In this document: positions 9,062 through 17,979 of the stretch, one piece after another | Layout: each line of letters begins with the position of its first letter | Numbering within the stretch: position 1 is the stretch's first letter | Source of the DNA: Avidesulfovibrio sp964369685 | GTDB taxonomy: Bacteria; Desulfobacterota; Desulfovibrionia; Desulfovibrionales; Desulfovibrionaceae | Length of the DNA: 64,000 nt | Assembly: GCA_964369685.1 (NCBI GenBank) | Contig: CAYJFB010000002.1 | Location: 124,001 to 188,000 of the forward strand | Direction: 5' to 3' | Made by a program: the position numbers and the translations under genes | The notes under the pieces: generated by a model | Seen by the model: the letters and a program-made list of their open reading frames with translations, nothing else | Database searches by the model: none | Told to the model about the DNA's origin: nothing

Positions 9062-9484
9062 ATGAATGCGTCTTCATGTATTTTTTGTCAAATCATTCAA
9101 AAAACATTGCCTTCAGCTGTGGTCTATGAAACAGCAGAGGTTTTTGCTTTTTTAGATATCAATCCGCTCACCCAAGGACACACGCTAATCATTCCCAAAC
9201 AACACGCCGAAACCATTTTTGACATGTCCGCAACATCTTCTCAGGCAATATTCGAGGCCATACAGCATGTGGGACGCAGTCTTATGGAAAGCTTGTCGGC
9301 TGACGGCCTCAACGTGTTACAAAACAACTACGCGGCCTCGGGACAAGAAGTGGGACATGTGCATTGGCATCTCATCCCCAGAAAAAACAATGACGGCGTG
9401 CAACTTTGGACAAAAAAACCATCACCAAACAAAGACACCGTCAACACACTCGCCGAACAAATACGCCAAATCAGCATGAAATAA
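9062..9484 (+). CDS. HIT family nucleotide-binding hydrolase
   Basis: A 140-residue histidine-triad protein (Hint-like purine nucleoside phosphoramidase or dinucleotide hydrolase class). The N-terminal CIFCQII supplies a zinc-type Cys pair, INPLTQGHTLIIPKQH is the family's central strand region, and the triad itself is HVHWHLIP. The start at 9062 follows GGAGAAACCA. It is separated from the upstream dehydrogenase by 177 bases with no visible terminator. Confidence 0.93.
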   Translation: MNASSCIFCQIIQKTLPSAVVYETAEVFAFLDINPLTQGHTLIIPKQHAETIFDMSATSSQAIFEAIQHVGRSLMESLSADGLNVLQNNYAASGQEVGHVHWHLIPRKNNDGVQLWTKKPSPNKDTVNTLAEQIRQISMK

Positions 9485-9586
9485 TTTTTTACATGCTGAA
9501 TAACACCAACAGAATCAAGACGGTTTGGGAAGGGGGAGACTATGCGTTGTCGTTGAATTCCCCCAAAAAAAGAAAAAGGAAACAAT

Positions 9587-10501
9587 ATGGCTGTCGGTAA
9601 AAAGGTTGCAGCTGAAGAACAACCGAGCGTTGATGACGCACGTCAGCGTTACCACGCGGCATTGGATACAAAAACAGACGCGTTACGCAAAACGTTGATA
9701 GGCTTAGCCGACACGCCGCCTCAGGTTTTACTTTTTGAAGGCGGCACACCTGAAGAGCGTGTTGCTCTCGCGCATTGGCAGGCGGCTTTGTTGAATTGTT
9801 CGCACGCGGTATCAAACAGTCCGCCGTGTTTGTCGTGTGCGGTGTGTTTGCAAATTGGTGCCGAGCTGTTTCATGACGTGTTTGTCTTTGACGGTCGCGA
9901 AGGTTCAATCGGTATTGAGGCTGTTCGGGGGGTACGCACGTTGATTGGTGAAGCACCGCGCAGTCAAGGGTATCGTGTCATTGTCCTGGCAGAAGCACAA
10001 TCGCTCGGCATTGAAGCGGCCAACGCACTGTTAAAAGTGCTTGAAGAACCACGTTCACGGTTGTGTTTTGTGATCACGACACCGCAACGCGAACGGCTTT
10101 TGCCGACTTTGGTTTCGCGCAGTTGGGTATTCACCTTGCCTTGGCCTGCCTTGAACGCCATAGCGCACGAGCATTTACAAGATTGGGTTTTTGATCTCAG
10201 TGTGTTTCTCAAAACAGGTCGACAATGGTTTGCACGCACTTCAACAAAAGGCGCTATGGATAACACAACAGCACAACAACTGCTTGCTTTTTTACAAAAG
10301 ACATTGGCTTGCAGTTTGACGGATCCAAAAGCACGCCCCAATCCGCTCAGTCCACTGCTTGCACAAATCCCTCACACACGCATCCCTTTTGTACTCGATG
10401 CCATACACCAAGCACAACACGCATTACACGCAACAGTCAATCCCACGTTAGTGATGGACTGGTTGGTTACTCGCCTTTATTTGGCAACACAGAAACAGTG
10501 A
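9587..10501 (+). CDS. holB: DNA polymerase III delta' subunit
   Basis: A 304-residue AAA+ clamp-loader subunit. The Walker A position is degenerate (FEGGTPEERVALA), as in many delta' proteins that do not hydrolyse ATP. The zinc module is intact: four Cys in the region LNC-x9-CLSCAVC, near residue 70-90. The Walker B/sensor region reads YRVIVLAEAQSLGIEAANALLKVLEEP, and sensor 1 is CFVITTP followed by LLPTLVSRSW. The ATG follows AAAAAGGAAACAAT. The C-terminal collar region is diverged. It lies alone between the HIT gene and the LapG-like gene. Confidence 0.9.
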   Translation: MAVGKKVAAEEQPSVDDARQRYHAALDTKTDALRKTLIGLADTPPQVLLFEGGTPEERVALAHWQAALLNCSHAVSNSPPCLSCAVCLQIGAELFHDVFVFDGREGSIGIEAVRGVRTLIGEAPRSQGYRVIVLAEAQSLGIEAANALLKVLEEPRSRLCFVITTPQRERLLPTLVSRSWVFTLPWPALNAIAHEHLQDWVFDLSVFLKTGRQWFARTSTKGAMDNTTAQQLLAFLQKTLACSLTDPKARPNPLSPLLAQIPHTRIPFVLDAIHQAQHALHATVNPTLVMDWLVTRLYLATQKQ

Positions 10502-10505
10502 TTGA

Positions 10506-10530
10506 ATATTATTGTTGAATAATATATTTT
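10506..10530 (+). terminator. Possible weak terminator after holB
   Basis: ATATTATT, loop GTTG, AATAATAT, then A and TTTTT. The stem is all A/T, so it is weak, but it sits 4 bases after the holB stop and has a U-tract. Confidence 0.35.
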
Positions 10531-10602
10531 TAGAGAATGTATGACTTGTCTTTCAGAAAAAAATGCACAATACTAAAAGAGAGAGTTTGTGGAGGATGTT
10601 CT

Positions 10603-11274
10603 GTGCAAGACATGCAAAAAAAATTTCCCCAACAAGTGTATCGTTTTGCGATCACCGTTTTTGTATGGTTGGGACTTGTGCTTGCGCCGTTCACGCTTGT
10701 CAGTGTTCATGCAGCACCAAAATCACCAAAACTCTTTGGTACTGTTGAATTCAGAGGCTCATTTAAAAATTTACCCACATGGCAAAGTGTCCTCAAACGC
10801 AATGAACAGAGCCCGCTTTTAAAAACCGGTGCTATTTTAAAAGGCAATGTCAAATGGGACGACCTCAAAGCAAAATTGAGTAAAATGCCTGTGAAAGAAC
10901 AAATCGCCGCGGTCAACAGCTTTTGGAATCAATGGCCGTACAGACAAGACCCCGATGCATACGGAAAACCCGATTATTGGGCGATTCCAAAAGAATTTCA
11001 CAAAACCTCCGGCGATTGTGAAGACTATGCCATTGCCAAATATTACACCCTCAAAGAGCTTGGGTTTCCGATTGACAAAATGCGTATTGTGGTGGTGAAA
11101 GAGCTGATCCGCAATATTGCGCACGCAATTCTTGCTGTATACGTTGATGATCAGGTGTTTATTTTGGACAATTTGAGTCGTTTTGTTTTACCGCAAGAAC
11201 GCATAAAAAACTATGCACCGCAATTTTCAGTCAACGAAAAATTTCGCTGGGCACATGTTCGCCCCAAACGTTAA
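10603..11274 (+). CDS. LapG-like periplasmic transglutaminase-type cysteine protease
   Basis: A 223-residue BTLCP-family protein (DUF920), the class of LapG, which cleaves the N-terminal retention module of large surface adhesins. It has an N-terminal signal/anchor helix (about 13-38, ending VSVHA). The catalytic triad is visible: Cys139 in SGDCEDYA, His174 in AHAILAV and Asp189 in FILDNL. The paired aspartate/tryptophan segment NQWPYRQD is also typical. I start it at the GTG at 10603, since GGAGG lies 7 bases upstream; ATG 10612 is also in frame. The receptor gene follows after 42 bases, the same pairing as lapG-lapD. Confidence 0.88.
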   Translation: MQDMQKKFPQQVYRFAITVFVWLGLVLAPFTLVSVHAAPKSPKLFGTVEFRGSFKNLPTWQSVLKRNEQSPLLKTGAILKGNVKWDDLKAKLSKMPVKEQIAAVNSFWNQWPYRQDPDAYGKPDYWAIPKEFHKTSGDCEDYAIAKYYTLKELGFPIDKMRIVVVKELIRNIAHAILAVYVDDQVFILDNLSRFVLPQERIKNYAPQFSVNEKFRWAHVRPKR

Positions 11275-11316
11275 CCTTAAAACACGCCGAGCGACCGGAC
11301 GCAAAAGGAAGCCTCT

Positions 11317-13392
11317 ATGGACGTGACCACACAAAACACCGCAAACTGGAATAAAGGCCAAAAACACACCTCTGTGTTGGCTTTACTGGGACTTGTTCTT
11401 CTGCTCTGCTGTACCATAGGGTATGTGTGTGTTGTACGTTATGAGCAAGAAACAAAAGTTATTTTGAGTGAACAAGCAGAATATTTTCACACTCAAGCGG
11501 AACGTCGGGCGCAAAATTTTTCGTTATGGCTGGCCGATCTGGGTGATCAGATCAAACGTGTGAGTTCTTCTGAATTGTTCCGGTTGTTTGCTTCCGAAGC
11601 CAGTTTTATGGACACACGCACAACCGCGTTGCTCAACGAAGCGGAAAATACCACCGCCGATATCTCTGAAGACATCTCTGTTTTAGCCGAACAAATTCCA
11701 CTCATGCGCAATGTGATGCTTGATTTTATGAATTATAGCGGTTTTCTTGATACACGACTTGTCAACAGCAAAGGGCAAACCCTGCTTTCGGCAATTTCTC
11801 GCCCCACGCCCATCGACGCCGCCCAACAAGCGGCCGTGGCAGAAGCCTTGAGTCGCAGCAGCATTTATTATGCGCCGTTACGGCTTTCCGTGGCAGGGCT
11901 TGTGCTCGATGTCATTGATCCGCTCGCCAGCATTCTCGCCGACGGAGAAAGTCAAACCGAAGAACCTGTGGCGGGGCTTTTAGTGACGGTGCCTGCATCG
12001 GGACAACTTGCGCGCTCTTTAATGCTTGATCCACGCCAAAGCACGACCTTTATACCGCAATTGTTGCAAAAAACACCCACAGGCTTTGCGCTTGTACACG
12101 CGGCTGACGTCCTTCCCGTCAACACAACCGCTCTCAATTTTGACAGCAACAACACACTTCCCTTTGGCAAACGTGAAAACCTCACAGCCAACGGGGAAGT
12201 GTATTCATACGGATTACCGACAGACGTCGCCGACATGTGGGTGATCATTGAACTGCCCGCAGAAGCGATTGAAAGCCAACTGAATACCGCCGCAATCCAA
12301 ATTTTTGGAACAGGTTTTGTGACGGTGATTGGTTTGGCGCTGTTGCTGGCTTTGTTGTGGCATATTGTTGTCGGTCGTCAACAAAAAGCGGTTGCCGATC
12401 ATTTTCAACAGCTGTATGCCTTGATCAACCGCCAAAAAAACTTGCTTGACAGTGTCAATTTGTCGTTGGATGTAGCGTTATTTATGTCTGACACGGAAGG
12501 GAATATTCAGGTATGCAACCGTGCTTTTGCGGATCTGATTGACGATGACGAACAAATCATCCCCGGTACCAACCTTGCACGACACATGCCTGTCGAGGTA
12601 TTTAATAAGCTACTGACCGCCATCAAAAAAGTGGACGAAACACGAAGTGGTCAATCTTTAGAACTGATTTGGCCTGATGAGGCAAACGAAGAACGTCTTT
12701 TCCGTGTCAATCTGTATCTGTTTAATGATGAACAAACACAACAACAAGGCGCGGTAGGCACAATCAGTGATATTACGGAGTTCCGTCGTCGCAGTCAGCG
12801 CCAACAACTCCAGCAACAAAGTTTGATTGCGGCGTTTACACGCTCTGTTGAAGGTGTCGATCCGTATCTTGCGGGACATTCGCGTAAAATGGGCGATTTA
12901 GCCCAACTGGTTGCTCAACAACTACACCTTTCTGAGGCAGACGTGAACACCTTGCGTTTGGCAACGGCACTCTCACAAGTGGGAAAACTTTTTGTGCCGC
13001 GAGAACTGCTGACCAAAAATGGCAAATTGACCCAAGAAGAACAACAAGAAATGACTCGTGTGCCCGAATATACCAAAGAACTGTTGAAGGATATCGATTT
13101 TGGGCTGCCTGTTGTCGATTCAATTTATGAGATGTATGAAAATATGGACGGCAGCGGCTATCCGCAAAAACTTTCCGGCGAACAAATATCGTTACACGCA
13201 CGGATTTTAGCGGTAACCAATGTCTTTTGCGCAATGGTCAGCCCACGATCCTATCGTGAAGGGCTCGCGTTTGCCGAGGCCATTACTCAATTACAATCTA
13301 TGCCAAACCGCTATGACCAACACGTTGTGGGTGCACTTAAAAGCGTACTCGAAACCCCTGACGGCGCCAGCATCGTCATCCGTCAGGATTAA
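11317..13392 (+). CDS. Membrane receptor with periplasmic sensor, PAS-like and degenerate HD-GYP domains (LapD-like role)
   Basis: 691 residues: membrane helix about 19-41, a large periplasmic domain about 42-327, membrane helix about 328-353, a PAS-like domain about 370-490, and an HD-GYP-type domain about 501-690. The HD dyad is replaced (LATALSQVGKLFVP; Ser553-Gln554 where HD belongs), the later His pair is gone (YEMYENMDGSGYP instead of a HHERxDGSGYP-type motif), and the middle HPxxG site reads VPEYTKELL. It should therefore not hydrolyse c-di-GMP but could still bind a nucleotide. Its place behind a LapG-like protease suggests the LapD role: hold the protease when c-di-GMP is high. That is inference. 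The start follows AAAAGGAAGCCTCT. Confidence 0.82.
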   Translation: MDVTTQNTANWNKGQKHTSVLALLGLVLLLCCTIGYVCVVRYEQETKVILSEQAEYFHTQAERRAQNFSLWLADLGDQIKRVSSSELFRLFASEASFMDTRTTALLNEAENTTADISEDISVLAEQIPLMRNVMLDFMNYSGFLDTRLVNSKGQTLLSAISRPTPIDAAQQAAVAEALSRSSIYYAPLRLSVAGLVLDVIDPLASILADGESQTEEPVAGLLVTVPASGQLARSLMLDPRQSTTFIPQLLQKTPTGFALVHAADVLPVNTTALNFDSNNTLPFGKRENLTANGEVYSYGLPTDVADMWVIIELPAEAIESQLNTAAIQIFGTGFVTVIGLALLLALLWHIVVGRQQKAVADHFQQLYALINRQKNLLDSVNLSLDVALFMSDTEGNIQVCNRAFADLIDDDEQIIPGTNLARHMPVEVFNKLLTAIKKVDETRSGQSLELIWPDEANEERLFRVNLYLFNDEQTQQQGAVGTISDITEFRRRSQRQQLQQQSLIAAFTRSVEGVDPYLAGHSRKMGDLAQLVAQQLHLSEADVNTLRLATALSQVGKLFVPRELLTKNGKLTQEEQQEMTRVPEYTKELLKDIDFGLPVVDSIYEMYENMDGSGYPQKLSGEQISLHARILAVTNVFCAMVSPRSYREGLAFAEAITQLQSMPNRYDQHVVGALKSVLETPDGASIVIRQD

Positions 13393-13404
13393 CGTTCTTT
13401 CCGA

Positions 13405-13512
13405 GGGATAATCCCTACGAGGCAAAGCCTCCCCCAGCCTCCCTTGTTTCCGTGGTGTGATTCGGATACTTACTCATCGCTACGCTTTGAGCAAGTATCC
13501 GAATCACACCAC
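13405..13512. repeat. Dispersed palindromic repeat, copy A
   Basis: Between convergent genes. In order: GGGATAATCCC (13405-13415), a GAGGC-AAA-GCCTC hairpin (13419-13431), a C-rich spacer ending CCAGCCTCCCTTG, then a perfect 20-bp-arm hairpin (arms 13452-13471 and 13493-13512) with a 21-base loop containing ATCGCTACGC. The same flanks and loop recur at 28168-28241 with different arms. No U-tract follows, so it is not an ordinary terminator. Confidence 0.8.
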
Positions 13513-13568
13513 ATTTCAAATGGCTCTGAGAATCTTTTTACCCAAAATAAAAAGACCATCAACACGCT

Positions 13569-14324
13569 CTAAAAAGCGACGAGGCAACCTAAGAGTACAG
13601 CGCATTCGGCTGTTTCAATGAGACAACCAAAGACGTCGCCCGTAACCCCGCCCAAACGTTTTTTGGCGGTCTGCAACAGAAAAAAAACCGTAACTGCAAG
13701 GCATATCAAAAGCGTCAGAGCTTGTAGTCCATGCAGAGCCAAAAAAAACAAAGCCAATGCGAATGTTGTTTTTTTATGCAACGGTAAAAGCCCACTGCGC
13801 ATGGCGGTACCGAGTCCGCCGGGACGCGCGTCAGGAACCCGCAAGGCAAGAAAAAACGCACACCGTGCAAGCACAGCGGCAGAAGTACACGCCACACCAA
13901 GCTGCCAAAAAGCCGCAAGAGTGTTGCCGTTTGTTTGATATGTTTCAACGAGGGCGCTCAATACACTTATTTTTATAAATAAAACCGCAAACAATGCCAA
14001 CGCACCGAACGTGCCGAGGCATGGATCTTTCATGATCTCCAAACGTCGTTCGGGGGTGGTTTCCACAGGTAAACCATCGCCACAGTCGGCCACACCGTCA
14101 AGATGCAAGCCCCCCGTGGCACAGACCCAAAACAAACACCCCAAAACACCGCATAGCGTCGCAGGCAATATATGAGCCAACAGGCCGAGAAGCAAGGCTG
14201 TCAACAAACCAATCAGCAAGCCGACAACAGGCAACCAGCCAAGCAAGCCGTCAAGAGAATGCGGAAGCGGAGCAGAACCGACAGGTAAACGACTAAAAAA
14301 AGCCAGCGCAGCACGAAATCGCAT
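13569..14324 (-). CDS. cobS: Adenosylcobinamide-GDP ribazoletransferase (cobalamin synthase)
   Basis: Integral-membrane enzyme joining adenosylcobinamide-GDP and alpha-ribazole(-phosphate), the last steps of B12 assembly. The 251-residue protein has several hydrophobic helices. The family's acidic motif GGLHLDGVADCGDG lies near 70-85, followed by RRLEIMKDPCLGTFGA, and the N-terminus AALAFFSRLPVG is typical. It starts 2 bases after the cobT stop, so translation is coupled. It is the last gene of the cbiB-cobT-cobS operon. Confidence 0.95.
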   Translation of the reverse strand: MRFRAALAFFSRLPVGSAPLPHSLDGLLGWLPVVGLLIGLLTALLLGLLAHILPATLCGVLGCLFWVCATGGLHLDGVADCGDGLPVETTPERRLEIMKDPCLGTFGALALFAVLFIKISVLSALVETYQTNGNTLAAFWQLGVACTSAAVLARCAFFLALRVPDARPGGLGTAMRSGLLPLHKKTTFALALFFLALHGLQALTLLICLAVTVFFLLQTAKKRLGGVTGDVFGCLIETAECAVLLGCLVAF

Positions 14325-14326
14325 GA

Positions 14327-15361
14327 TTAGCCTTTAAACCCCAATTCGGCAAGCGTACGCATTTCGGCAAGAATCCGTACCGAAGCATCAATCATCGGAA
14401 ACATTAATGCCGCCCCCGTACCCTCACCAAGACGCAAAGAGAAATCAATATAGGTAGGTATTGCAAGGTGTTCCATAAGAATACGATGCCCCGGTTCATC
14501 GGAAAGGTGCGAACCGACAAGCAAATGACGTACATCGGGACACAACGCCACAGCCAACGCTGCCGCCGCGCCTGCAATAAAACCATCGACAACCACAGGC
14601 ACACGCAACGCCGCACCGCCAAGCATCAAGCCTGCCATGGCACCAAGTTCCGGCCCACCGACTTTCGCGAGAACATCCATGGGATCTGTCGGGTTTGGTT
14701 TATGGAGTTCGAGAGCTTTTTTAAGCAGGTTGATTTTCAGTTGTAACTTCTCTGCAGGAATCCCCGAACCGACACTGGTGACTTTTTCTATGGATGCGCC
14801 CGTAAACACGGCAGCCAATGCTGAAGACGGAGAAGTATTGCCGATGCCCATTTCGCCTGCAGCAAGTAAGGTAATACCACGGCGTACTTCTTCTCGCGCC
14901 ATATCAATACCGACTTGAAGACAAGCTTGAGCCTGTTCACGAGTCATGGCTGCTTCTTGACTGAAATCATTTGCACCGTAAACGACTTTACGTTGTACAA
15001 GTCCTACAGCGTCGTGCAAATCACGTTTGACACCCACATCGACAACCGTAAGGTGTGCGCCTGCGTTGCGACAAAACGCATTGATGGTACCGCCGCCTTG
15101 CAAAAAGTTACGCACTTGTATTTCTGTAATTTCTTGCCCTGTACTGCTGAGTCCGTGTAAGGCTATATGGTGATCGGCGGCAAACAAGACAACCGCTTTA
15201 CGCGGAAATTGCGGACATGGGTTGTCGGTAATGCCTGCCAGACGCACACACAAGTGTTCCAAACTGCCGAGACTGCCGGGGAGTTTGGCAAGACTGTTCA
15301 GACGATTGAGTGTCGTGTTCGCCGCTTCGTCGGAAAAGGCAGGCATAGTGAGTGTGTGCAT
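14327..15361 (-). CDS. cobT: Nicotinate-nucleotide--dimethylbenzimidazole phosphoribosyltransferase
   Basis: Makes alpha-ribazole phosphate, activating the lower ligand of cobalamin. The 344 residues contain LNSLAKLPGSLGSLE near the N-terminus, VVLFAADHHIALHGLSSTGQEIT (family 'ADHGV' region, here ADHHI), AAGEMGIGNTSPSSA, and the C-terminal FSLRLGEGTGAALMFPM with its Glu in the position of the catalytic base. The start follows AGGGGGTTTT. It lies 9 bases after the cbiB stop. Confidence 0.96.
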   Translation of the reverse strand: MHTLTMPAFSDEAANTTLNRLNSLAKLPGSLGSLEHLCVRLAGITDNPCPQFPRKAVVLFAADHHIALHGLSSTGQEITEIQVRNFLQGGGTINAFCRNAGAHLTVVDVGVKRDLHDAVGLVQRKVVYGANDFSQEAAMTREQAQACLQVGIDMAREEVRRGITLLAAGEMGIGNTSPSSALAAVFTGASIEKVTSVGSGIPAEKLQLKINLLKKALELHKPNPTDPMDVLAKVGGPELGAMAGLMLGGAALRVPVVVDGFIAGAAAALAVALCPDVRHLLVGSHLSDEPGHRILMEHLAIPTYIDFSLRLGEGTGAALMFPMIDASVRILAEMRTLAELGFKG

Positions 15362-15370
15362 GAAAACCCC

Positions 15371-16414
15371 CTATAAATATGCGTACAGGATAAAAAAAGC
15401 CAACAATGACAACATGAAGGTAAAAACAACAGTTGTCCGCCACATCAAAGAAACCGCCTGACGAATGTGTTGTGCGGTAATGTTTGCAGAGCCGATACCA
15501 ATCCATGGGTGATTGACGGTCATCCCCGCATAATGAGCGGGTCCGCCGAGTTTAATGTTCAGTGCGCCCGCAAAAGCCGCTTCTGTCCATGCAGAATTGG
15601 GGCTGGCGTGTGCCCGTCGATAACGCCACCCGACACGCAAACTTTGTTTTGCATACAACGTCGAAAGCAGTAACGCCGCAAGCGCAACACATGGTAACGC
15701 CAAACGGGCAGGACACAGATTAAGAACATCGTCAAAGCGAGCGGAAAATGTACCAAAATTACGATATGTTTCGTTTTTTTTACCCCACATAGCATCCAAG
15801 ACATTGGTACAACGATGGCTTACAACAGCAGCGGTCATTCCCAAGGGCGCGACAAAAGGCACATAAGGACAAAGAAAAACCCCAAGAACAAACCCGATAA
15901 CAGCCCATAACAATGTTGAAAGCACGCCATCGGTGAGGTTTTCGGCAACAGTTTCCACGCAAGCCGCGGCGACGCTATGGGCATTTAAGGCCGCAGTCTG
16001 TCTGCCGACAATCATACCGACAGCCTGACGCGCCGTTGGGAGATCGTCTTTTTCAAGCGCTTCGGCAACACGCAATGCGTGAGCAGCCAATGATGACGGG
16101 GCAAGACAAATCCATACCCAAAATAACGCACCCAAACAGCCACCAATCATACCGCCAACCAAAGAGACCGCATATACAAGACCGACAGATACAAAAAGAC
16201 ACGGAAAAACAACAACCAACCACGCCAAAGCCCCACGTAAGGTCATGATATTACCGTTTTTTCCACGACGTAATAAACGCTCAACCCATAAGGCCAAATT
16301 TCCCATAAAACACACAGGATGCAAACGCGTCGGCGGCTCACCAAATACGCGATCGCAAAGCAACGCGCCCCAGAGCAAAATTTTTGGCAATAGAGGCATG
16401 AGGTTTTCAATCAT
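15371..16414 (-). CDS. cbiB: Adenosylcobinamide-phosphate synthase
   Basis: Membrane protein that attaches (R)-1-amino-2-propanol O-phosphate to adenosylcobyric acid. The 347 residues have four or five hydrophobic segments. The family motifs DRVFGEPPTRLHPVCFMG (N-terminus), VGRQTAALN, ETVAENLTDGVLSTLLWA, TNVLDAMWGKKNETYRNFGTFSARFDD and SPNSAWTEAAFAGALNIKLGG are all present. It is the first gene of the operon. The upstream 321 bases show no B12 box, so cobalamin-riboswitch control is not apparent. Confidence 0.96.
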   Translation of the reverse strand: MIENLMPLLPKILLWGALLCDRVFGEPPTRLHPVCFMGNLALWVERLLRRGKNGNIMTLRGALAWLVVVFPCLFVSVGLVYAVSLVGGMIGGCLGALFWVWICLAPSSLAAHALRVAEALEKDDLPTARQAVGMIVGRQTAALNAHSVAAACVETVAENLTDGVLSTLLWAVIGFVLGVFLCPYVPFVAPLGMTAAVVSHRCTNVLDAMWGKKNETYRNFGTFSARFDDVLNLCPARLALPCVALAALLLSTLYAKQSLRVGWRYRRAHASPNSAWTEAAFAGALNIKLGGPAHYAGMTVNHPWIGIGSANITAQHIRQAVSLMWRTTVVFTFMLSLLAFFILYAYL

Positions 16415-16735
16415 GATGTGGCATTCTCTGACGTGTTGACGTCTTATAAAAGGTGTTTGGTATTGTTTTCATACGTATCAATTTTTTAACAAATTTTGTT
16501 TCAAAAACAGTGTATTTTGTTATAGAGTAAAAAGAAAGCAAAAAATAAAACAGCAATGAAAAGAGCGTATAAAAGACTGTGTGAATTTTTGGCAATCTGT
16601 ATTTTATACAACATAAAATACAAAGAACAAATATCACAATACAAATTAAATATTTTACTATCTATTTATTTCTGATAAATAGGCCTTTCTTCTTTGCTGA
16701 TTTTATGCGATAAATTGTTTGTTCATGGAGGAAAG
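16415..16735. other. Divergent intergenic region, cbiB / diguanylate cyclase
   Basis: 321 AT-rich bases with promoters for both directions. A perfect 8-bp-arm palindrome CTATTTAT-TTCTG-ATAAATAG lies at 16662-16682, 45 bases upstream of the diguanylate cyclase ribosome site; it could be an operator or a leader hairpin. No cobalamin riboswitch, no c-di-GMP riboswitch motif and no coding frame are seen. Confidence 0.55.
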
Positions 16736-17914
16736 ATGGATAGAAAAAACATGCTATATCGGGTGGACGTCCAAGTCTCTCTTTTGGTCGCAGTGATGGT
16801 TTTTATATCTTGTGCGGTCTTATCTGTGTTTTCTTACATGATTAGCTACCGTGACATGCATAATTCGATCGAGCAGCGGGTTTTGCCTTTGGTCAAACAT
16901 ATTGAAAAACACCTCGATCAACGTGTCTTTTCTGAAATAAAAACAAAAGCAGACATGCAAAAACCAATGTATAAAGAGGCTCATGCATTTTTAAATGATA
17001 TTCGCAGTGTTGCTTCAATAAAATATCTGTATACGGTTATTAGGGATGAAAATGATGTGTGTATTTATCATATGGATGGGCTAAATACAGATCATGCAGA
17101 TTTTCGCACACCGGGCTATCCTTTGGAAAATGAATTTATATCTGTTTTGAAAAAATCTTTTGAGGATAAAGATATTGTCACGTCAAGCAGTATTTTTTCA
17201 ACAGAGTGGGGTGAAGTCTTTGTGAGTTATGCTCCGCTTCACGATCCTGAGGGGAAACATATCGGTACGTTAGGAATCGAGTTTGAAGCAAGCAGCCAGT
17301 ATAAGGCGTATCGTACGATTCGTTTTATTGCACCGTTTATTATTCTATTAACATCCGCTTGTGCTGTCGTTGTTTCGTATATTTTGTTTCGGCGACTTTC
17401 CAACCCCCATTTTCGGAATGTTTTTAATACGGATTCCGTAACAGGATTAAAAAATCGCAATGCCTATACAATGGATACCGAAAATCATATTCAAACAAGA
17501 CATATCCAAAACTGTGCATTAGTTCTTTCAGACTTGAACGGCTTAAAACGCATTAACGATACCCAGGGACACGCAAAAGGCGATGAATATATCAAAGCGT
17601 TTGCCAAGGCCTTAGAGTCTGTGGAACCACACGATTATGTGGTATACCGTATTGGGGGCGATGAGTTTGCAACACTCTTTTTCAACGTTGAAGCAGAAAA
17701 AGTAAAAACCTACATGAACGCTGTAAAAATACTTTTGCAAGAACTTTGTAAAAATAATATCGTCTGCCCCAGCGCGGCATTGGGATACGCAATCTGTTCA
17801 GACTCAACAGTAGAGGCTTGGGAACAAACACAAAAAGAGGCGGATGCAGCCATGTATGAAGATAAAAGACGATTCTATTCAGAAAACAAAAGACACGATA
17901 ACCGTGAAGCTTAA
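16736..17914 (+). CDS. Membrane-bound diguanylate cyclase (GGDEF) with periplasmic sensor
   Basis: 392 residues: membrane helix about 13-37, a periplasmic sensor domain to about 195 (YLYTVIRDENDVCIYHMDGL and FSTEWGEVFVSYAPLHDPEGKHIGTLGIEF are Cache-like), a second helix about 200-222, then a GGDEF domain. The active-site motif is intact (RIGGDEF at about 305-311) and DSVTGLKNRNAY and SDLNGLKRINDTQGHAKGDEY are standard. The inhibitory RxxD site is absent: the position reads EPHD. It should make c-di-GMP without product inhibition. The start follows GGAGGAAAG. Likely ligand is unknown. Confidence 0.9.
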   Translation: MDRKNMLYRVDVQVSLLVAVMVFISCAVLSVFSYMISYRDMHNSIEQRVLPLVKHIEKHLDQRVFSEIKTKADMQKPMYKEAHAFLNDIRSVASIKYLYTVIRDENDVCIYHMDGLNTDHADFRTPGYPLENEFISVLKKSFEDKDIVTSSSIFSTEWGEVFVSYAPLHDPEGKHIGTLGIEFEASSQYKAYRTIRFIAPFIILLTSACAVVVSYILFRRLSNPHFRNVFNTDSVTGLKNRNAYTMDTENHIQTRHIQNCALVLSDLNGLKRINDTQGHAKGDEYIKAFAKALESVEPHDYVVYRIGGDEFATLFFNVEAEKVKTYMNAVKILLQELCKNNIVCPSAALGYAICSDSTVEAWEQTQKEADAAMYEDKRRFYSENKRHDNREA

Positions 17915-17979
17915 CGCCATTTATTTTTTCCGGAAGTGCAACGCCAGAGTGTTTTGATCGTCTGAAAAGGTACCGAACA

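Noticed and set aside
16415..16735. Cobalamin riboswitch upstream of cbiB
   Set aside because: No B12-box (GCCACTG-type) or matching helices in the leader on the minus strand.
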